Assembly (NCBI RefSeq): GCF_963675165.1
Contig: NC_087384.1
Span: forward strand, 5,759,182 to 5,823,181
Origin: Halichondria panicea
Taxonomy: Eukaryota; Porifera; Demospongiae; Suberitida; Halichondriidae
Length of the DNA: 64,000 nt
Direction: 5' to 3'
In this document: piece by piece, positions 57,701 through 64,000 of the stretch
Layout: every line of letters begins with the position of its first letter
How positions within the stretch are numbered: position 1 is the stretch's first letter
The notes under the pieces: model-generated
The model's input: the letters and a program-made list of their open reading frames with translations, nothing else
What the model was told of the DNA's origin: nothing
Database searches by the model: none
Made by a program: the position numbers and the translations under genes

Positions 57701-60168
57701 CTTCACCTACCCCCAGAATACTCATAAGGCAGTGCCAGTCCTCTATACAAGGCTCTAACTGCTCCAATCGTCCACTGCGAGTGTCCGCATCTCGCATATG
57801 TTTTTTGCTACATCGCTGTCTTTCACAAGTCATCTGATCGCCACCTGACATAACAGTAAGTTCAATAGAATCTTTCAAGTATGAATGTTTCTCGATCATT
57901 ATGTCTATCATGTCTGCGGCCTTTGCCTCATTCTTGTGTAGAACATCAAGGACTACAACCTCAGATTTTTTGGCCATCTCTGTGCTGTGGGGGTGCTTAA
58001 TGTGACTGACAACACACCGTTTGTACCGCTGGAGGGGCTTGATGTACTCGCACAGTATTCGACCGACTAGAACGACCAAATTTTCTTGGATGCCCTCAAT
58101 GTCGGCCTTTGTAGGAAGGAAGTGAGTTATTTTTAGGGAACCCAGGTTAGGGGGGAAAAGGTTGAGACTGGAGATGGTCCTTTGCCAACAAACTGTACAT
58201 TTGCACTAGCTCACCATGATGGTCAGTACGTATGTCTCTAACGCCCTTTGTTTTAGCAACGTTGTCCCCCACGAACTTGAAACATGCACCCTCATCAATC
58301 CAGGCATCGATAGGACGTTGGTACAGCTTGCTGATTTTCGTGACCAACTTCAACACGGCACAGTAACTGATAGTGACACTAAGATGATTCAGCCTGGAGT
58401 ATACCTGTGAGTAATTCAATGTAATCATAATTATATAAGAGGAGATGGATTGGAAACGGAGGTAGCATCGCGCTACATTAATTTTTAAATCTGTGTACGG
58501 TTGTGCAGCACTTGGGGAAACGATGTTTCTGGAATTAAGACCACTGCAATTAATGCATTCAAAGCCCCCCTAAAACAACATGCATTCTCATGCCCTCTAT
58601 AATGGTGAGCATCCTTTGGAAAAAATACGTTTTTCAAAATAGCTACAAAGAGTGTCATGCTCTGAGATCTTTATGAGTATGCTTCTAGCTAATGGTAATA
58701 CTTAATTATCAGTGTACTGCATGTGTCAATCCATACGTTCCTCAGGTGACAGTTGGGAGTATACTGCAGGCACTATCTAGTCTAGATTTTACTAACGTTA
58801 CAATCATACATACATTTTGTAGCCTCGATTAAACCCTGGCCTAACGTGGCAAGGTAACTTCCGTTTCCAATCCCTCTCTGTGATATAATAATTATACCTG
58901 TATCTGAAAATACGTAGTGGACACACATCATACATGTACATGTACATGTACAAACCTTTTTGTTTACTCTACAGTTGAAGAGTACGAGAGACAGAAACGA
59001 CTGAATACCACACATTCTTGTGTTACGCTCTTTCAAGAGAATTGCTGTGGCCATACACATCCCAGGGTAGTGACTCTCTCCGCGTTTATGCAAGTTCCTA
59101 TGATCTGAACGTCCTACGATCGTCTGGATAAGCCTAAATAGAATCGGAGACTTTCGCTGTAGTTCAGACACAGCCTGTTTCCACGATAACGCTTCCACAT
59201 TGTCAATTGGAACCCGGTGAAATAGAGAGACAAACTCCCCAGAGTTACGACATAGAGTGGAACATTCGTCGTCAAGAATTTTCACCACACCCTCTACCAA
59301 TTGGTCCTTCAGTGAAGGGCAAGAAAATGCTGCCTTGGCAATAGACTGAATGTTGCCACTATTCAGTGCCTGGCGTAATTTCTGGAGACTTTCATCTACT
59401 TCCGCAGTCACTGTACTGGGTGAGCTCACTGTGATCTGTATATTGTTTAATTAATTAGTGTGATTTTGGTGTGTTTACAGTATCAGATCTGTTATCCTCA
59501 CCATAACTGTTTCAGTCAAACCAGGCTTGGAAATATCTCTTGCAACACCTTCTGAACCTTTAAGTTAATGGCTATATATTAATTTACGTTCATTTCATTT
59601 GTAGGTGGTTTAACATACCGTCAACAGAAGAAAACTGCTCGAGATTGGTCAACTCTAACAGCGGTGGCTGACGAGGACAGTCTGTGTGCGCTATGAAAAA
59701 GAGATGATTCCTGTCATCTACATATATGATTTGTTGCAATCAACCTACGTTCCTCCCTGGTTGAGAAAGCAAGCCTTCTTCCAGGTGCTCCTACTGTCAG
59801 ACGTTTTGCTAGAGGTCTAGCATGGACTGTGTGAGGTGATGCTTCAAGCCCACTGGTGTCTTTAGTTCTCTTCCTACCTGATACCATAGGACTACAGATG
59901 GAAGCCTTATTTCGACCCTGCTCAAAACCACACTTAGCCATACTTCTAAAGGCTTTAAGTTTAGACTCCAGAGACTGGAATTTGTTTGTGCAAGCTCTAC
60001 AAATGTATGAAGATAGCCCATCACACTCACTAACTGGCAGCTCTAGCAATTTGCCAAGTCTGTCTGGAAGGCATCTTTGAACAGACTCTTTTCTTTGCTG
60101 AACAGAGCTGAGCAGCGAGTAGAAGTAACAATGTTGCAGCACAATCTGCATATTCTGGTGGCTGCCAT
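57660..60168 (-). pseudogene. Transposase-like gene remnant (ZAD-like start, DUF6589-like body)
   Basis: Read high to low. MAATRICRLCCNIVTSTRCS at 60168 and, after a one-base frameshift, LGKLLELPVSECDGLSSYIC and RACTNKFQSLESKLKAFR give a CxxC...CxxC ZAD-like zinc-binding module. A basic linker follows, then an exon at 59429-58975 (KSPILFRLIQTIVG, HYPGMCMATAILLKERNTRM). Then 58428-58147 (FVGDNVAKTKGVRDIRTDHH) and 58079-57690 (VMSGGDQMTCERQRCSKKHM, LEPCIEDWHCLM). The GDNV ... GDQxTxER ... EDWH pattern is one I associate with DUF6589-type proteins of cnidarians and sponges, probably transposases; this naming is from memory. The C-terminus is missing. A MITE-like insert lies in the intron after VNKK. 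Confidence 0.6.
58427..58897. mobile_element. Inverted-repeat element inside the transposase remnant
   Basis: GGAGATGGATTGGAAACGGA on the left and TCCGTTTCCAATCCCTCTCT on the right, each followed outward by ATAATTAT-type sequence, form inverted ends of about 35-40 bp. It lies in what appears to be an intron of the transposase-like gene, so it inserted into the transposon. A similar GAAGAGGGATTGGAAACAAA occurs at 63820. Confidence 0.65.
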
Positions 60169-61217
60169 TGTCTTGAACGTTCTACCACCAACCACGCAGT
60201 CTTACGTATTTTTCCTTTGTGTACTTTGTCCGATTTTATCACTTGCGTAATACTGATAAATATACGAATTATTTCGCGCATGCGCATACAAGGTATACCA
60301 CGCTGTAAAGCGGACTTGAGTCGAGGCTAGGGTTTCCTTTGAAAAACCAGCGGCGTGGTAGCGCCGGGAAATTTTAACCACGCCCACTTCCGGTGCCACA
60401 CCCTCTTGATTGGGGCACACCTACTGCTCATTGTTTGTAATGACTTTTTTTTACATGTTTGTGAGAAGCTAGCTAGACTAGCTAGTCTAGCTAGCTATAG
60501 ACATTCTAAAAGGCAGGTGTCAATTGTGTATTGCTAGTCTAGCTGAGCACCATTACATTTACCTGAGAGGTTTCATGTGGCTGAGATTGTTCTAAACTTG
60601 TCCTTCCTGAATATCGAATAAAGTTGTGCTTAAAGCTGAGTCTGAGAATACTGGAGCATGCAGGATTGATACTAGAACTTAAGTCTTGGTCTTCTTTGTT
60701 TGAGGTAGCTAGCTAGTTAGCTGAGACAAAGCTAGCCAAAGTGAAACGATTCACAGTGCTATCTCTACATGATTTGCAGCCACGTGCATGAAAAGATGGG
60801 CAGGGCTGCTTGATTTCAATTATTGGGGAGCCCTGCCCAATTTTCTCAGCAGCTCCTGGGGGGGTTTCTGGGCAACCAGGAAACAATGGTAGCTACGCCC
60901 CTGTATTCACGTGGGATGCCATGCACTTATATTATTATACTCAATTCTCAGTTCTCAATTTGACAAATATTCTTCACATGAATGAATGGGATGTGTTTAC
61001 AATAATATAAGCATCAATATTATATGAATGAACACTAAGGATAGCGTGCATGCATGCACTTACCTATGGAGCATAATTATTATTATGCACATTCCTGTCA
61101 TGCAAAAGTAGCCTCTTTCTATTTACAAACAAAATACTTTGGGTAAACAGATTCTACAGCCATTGACACTATTACTCATTAATTTTTTTCGGAAAAATAA
61201 TACATGATCGTACACAT

Positions 61218-61391
61218 TTAAGTGGTTTGTTGTAATAACAAGCTAGTTTCGTTAGTTTCATCTATAGGGTTCGTGTTGCCATGGTCACCATCTGTTCCTC
61301 TATCCGATTGACAATTATTGTCACTACATAAGTTCTCATTGGGAATGACAGCATCTGGTTGGTCAATCAAATCGACCAATGGAATGACAGT
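61218..61391 (-). CDS. Possible 3'-terminal exon, acidic tail
   Basis: After an acceptor CAG the frame runs 57 codons (TVIPLVDLIDQPDAVIPNEN ... NPIDETNETSLLLQQTT) to a stop. The sequence is acidic and Asn/Asp-rich. It lies downstream of the Death exon at 62497-62838 on the same strand, but the phases do not join directly. It could belong to that gene through an unseen exon or to another gene. Confidence 0.3.
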   Translation of the reverse strand, partial: TVIPLVDLIDQPDAVIPNENLCSDNNCQSDRGTDGDHGNTNPIDETNETSLLLQQTT

Positions 61392-62496
61392 CTGAGTAGT
61401 AACGAATGTAGTGCTGGTACCGTTATATTATTGCAATTTTCATTGTTTATAAGCCATCGTCGAGAAAAATCACATTTTCTCGTGTCTCGGGTATAGCAAT
61501 AGTGCACAAGCTTCTTTGTTTTCTTTATTGCCTCTGCTGACCTAATGTTAGTTTGTGTTCAGAGTGTCCAATTTAGATATTCAATAGCTCTCAGAATTAC
61601 CCTGTCAAAATTAAGTCAAAATTGACCAATAGGCTGGCTATACTGTACCCTCGCAAGAATACGCCCACTATCTAAGTACCATGCATTTCTGTAAACATTT
61701 TTGGCACAAGAGTATATTTTTGTGAACGGCAGAGGTTTTACTCAAAATATATATACGTCTATCAAATAATACCCGGGGATAAATATTATATTGATTACAT
61801 AACATAATTATAACAGTTTCCGTACAAAACATGTACATGCATGCATCTATAGTATGAACAAAAATATTAATATTATCTTATAATACACTTAGCAAAAACG
61901 ATTACCTGTCCGTCTTGTACACAGTTATATACACTTGCTTGCTTGTGTATATAATCAGTTCATGAGTCCGAGCCAGTGACCACACCCCTCACACCTCCTG
62001 TACAATCAGTATCAGTATCAGGTTCTCAGGTTCTCATATTAATAGTCATGCTGTCTACAGAAGGAAAGTGCACGTACATGAATGTATAAAAAAGAGGGCT
62101 ATGTTTAGAAGATGTTTTATGGTGAGGGCATAATTGGGCTTTGCCACCCACCCATGCACTCATGCATGCAGGGGGTGTGTCTCTGGGAGGGGGTAGTTAC
62201 TCTACCGTTGCCAAAAATAATGTATCTTCTCAGAGATAAGTTGGTACCTTTATTATAAACAAGAGAAAGATATAGCGGTTACATAATTGAAATTCTATAT
62301 CTGAAAACCATGGGAGCTCTGCCCTCCTCCCCCCGGCACACTTGGTTATTACGGCCTTGCACGGCGTGGTACATTTCTTCTATGGCGTGATTTATGCGCA
62401 TGATTCAAAATTTGAATAGCTACTCAGTAGAGGGCTCAGGGGAGGCCGGGAGATTGTCACATGACACATATAATAAGATTATGTACATGTACTTAC

Positions 62497-63665
62497 GTGG
62501 GGTCAATTGCTGACAGATTTGATGAGCTGTTTCTCCTTTATACAATCCCAGTACAATATCCAGTAGAGCTCTGTAAGTTGCTTGATAAGGATTATGTTGT
62601 TTCCAGATTTTCAAGCACTTCATCATGGCTGTTTGAGTTCCTTCTCTGTAGTACAACATATTCACATCGGCTTGTTCTGCAAGAGGTAGTTTCATGGAAC
62701 TCGAATAAAGTTCCACATTATCGAAACATAAGGCCAGTTTGGGAGTATCAGAGTACTCTATTTTACTGTTGAGTTGCTCGTCAGTCAGACTGTATCGTTT
62801 TATTAGTTCTTGGAGCGTGACTTGATTAGCGGGTAGTCCTATGGAGGTAGTGCAAACATTGATATTATAGAGACATGAATATTTTACACAGCATCAATGC
62901 ACATAGCCAGACACACAAGCTATGAGCTCTGCATGCTTCAGTTGTATGCATGATTGTCCAAGCAACTTATTGCTCATGACGTCAAGAGGGTCCATCTTCA
63001 AGGTAACCTCCGTGGTTTAGGTTCTATACTTTGATAAATGACTACTAACTCACTATTATATAATAGAGGAATATCCTGACAGAGGCTTAATTATACTGTT
63101 CAAATTAAAGTAGCTATATAAAATAATATATGTCGTATTTGAGGATCCAATGAATACATGAGTATAGCTATACAGACACAAACACTCCATGCACTGTATA
63201 CACAAACTGACCTCTCTGTGTGGCTGAGTCACTCGTCCCCAGAGTCTGAGGTACTGAGGAAAAAGAGGAGAGTTTTTAAACTACAAAGATACGCCTATTA
63301 AAGGAAAAGTGATATCATTTTCATCTGTATTATACATGACCTGTTTGTGCATGCGAATTAGGATGAATCAGGCCCGGTTTGTGCATTCCAGTATATACTA
63401 CAATAATTATAGATATACAGATGAGTAAGAAAGTAACAGCTTCCAAGAATAACTGGCTTGCAGACTGAATGGTGGTCATGAGAATTGAGAGGTAAAATTA
63501 ATACACTCATGAATATATCTGAACACTAACAACAATACGTGTGTATATAAATCATGGTAACAAAGAACACACCCTGTGTAGATGAGCGTAATCGTTTGGT
63601 ACTGGATGTTTCCCCAGCGGATAGACGTCTCTTCTGACCAGCTCCTCCTAAACATTCTTCGGAAT
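62497..63665 (-). CDS. Death-domain gene, partial (5' end may lie beyond the window)
   Basis: Exons, high to low: 63665-63573 (basic, Ser-rich: GGAGQKRRLSAGETSSTKRL, a possible nuclear localisation signal), 63253-63212 (short linker) and 62838-62497 (Death domain: VTLQELIKRYSLTDEQLNSK, LALCFDNVELYSSSMKLPLA, KIWKQHNPYQATYRALLDIV). The Death exon ends at a GTAAGT donor, so more exons follow at lower coordinates. The domain is close to those of the NACHT-LRR and ROCO-like genes, sharing FDNVE, LKxWKxxNP and ATYRALLxI. Whether a catalytic or sensor domain is attached is not visible. The first exon has an acceptor, so the gene extends beyond 63665. Confidence 0.65.
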
Positions 63666-64000
63666 CTGTGATATTGAATAAATTCGGTTAATATACTATA
63701 TGCCGTTAATTAATTACAACACACCCCGCCATACATGTATAAATAAAACTGACCGGCCAACAAAACAATACAAGTTATGCCTAGTTTTTGCTTACTTAAG
63801 ATGCCCATATAGATATAGAAGAGGGATTGGAAACAAAAGTGGCCTCGGAAAACATCCGCGCCTTGCTTTCTTGTTGTTCTTTTGCCTCAATGCTGTCTCT
63901 CCATGACTATATGACAGCAGACATAGCCTAGCTAGCTACGGTACAACAGGAAATTTTTGTGAGGTGCTAAATTTTGCATTTTTCGAGGGAAGACGTGAAA

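Larger units (their letters stand above)
57160..60338. mobile_element. 3.16-kb transposon with 9-bp target duplication
   Basis: 57169-60329. Ends of about 60 bp are inverted repeats: TAGCCTCGATTCAAGGCCGC through TGGTATACCTTGTATGCGCA on the left, and the complement of AAGGTATACCACGCTGTAAA... on the right. Flanked by GGGTTTCCT at 57160-57168 and 60330-60338 (perfect). It contains a RecQ-like helicase start (+) and transposase-like exons (-) facing each other; both lack their 3' parts, so the middle has been lost. A 9-bp duplication is known for Mutator-like elements, but the protein set does not look like a plain MULE. Confidence 0.9.
57132..60903. mobile_element. hAT-like element interrupted by another transposon
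   Basis: CAGGGGCGTAGCCAGACTTT at 57132 and AGCTACGCCCCTG ending at 60903 are inverted hAT-type ends. The second transposon (57169-60329) sits 37 bp inside the left end, leaving about 570 bp of host element on its right. An exact 8-bp target duplication was not seen. Confidence 0.65.

Noticed and set aside
57173-60329. Classifying the transposon as a standard Mutator-like element from its 9-bp duplication
   Set aside because: Duplication length alone is not enough; the recognisable protein pieces (RecQ-like, ZAD-like, GDQxTxER) do not look like MuDR transposase.
1-64000. CRISPR arrays, operons or bacterial genes
   Set aside because: The introns, gene structure and families are eukaryotic; no regularly spaced short repeats with unique spacers were seen.

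Overview
The window reads as animal nuclear DNA, most likely from a sponge (demosponge, Amphimedon-like). Genes are split by short GT-AG introns, intergenic DNA is AT-rich and full of inverted-repeat mobile elements, and conserved animal genes sit beside a cluster of Death-domain, NACHT-LRR and ROCO-like genes of the kind expanded in sponges. The species is an inference; no organism-specific marker is visible.

Left part (1-19.1 kb), ordinary host genes. The 3' part of an SPPL3-type intramembrane protease (+) is followed by a complete BCL7-family chromatin gene (+). Next is a 15-exon minus-strand gene for a secreted, C-terminally anchored cysteine-rich protein with antistasin-like, thyroglobulin type-1, Kazal and VWC-like modules and a RECK-like C-terminus. 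A 17-exon minus-strand PIGS gene (GPI transamidase subunit, 556 aa) follows. Its fourth intron contains, on the opposite strand, an intronless gene for a 628-aa secreted Pro/Lys/His-rich protein.

Middle (19.3-23.1 kb and 27.5-30.9 kb), mobile-element territory. It holds a TA-flanked MITE, a 1.5-kb element with 7-bp target duplications, and tiny 36-53-bp palindromes that still carry 7- or 9-bp target duplications.

Right part (23.2-64 kb), a death-fold neighbourhood. It has a 970-aa ROCO-like GTPase with two C-terminal Death domains (-), a 1128-aa NACHT-LRR protein with its Death domain at the C-terminus (+), a 654-aa Death plus degenerate-caspase protein (-), an ankyrin/Death locus (-) and another Death-domain gene running out of the window (-). 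Between them lie a truncated glutathione synthetase pseudogene, a kinase fragment cut off at a transposon, a segmental duplication (35.2-38.1 kb versus 45.8-47.2 kb), and a 3.2-kb transposon with perfect 9-bp target duplications. That transposon carries RecQ-like helicase and transposase remnants, and a hAT-like element surrounds it.

The domain set (ligand-sensing LRRs, NTPase switches, Death adaptors, a caspase-like module lacking catalytic residues) would fit an innate immune or cell-death signalling locus. That is inference from architecture only. All splice models were made by eye from splice-site consensus, reading-frame continuity and remembered family sequences.
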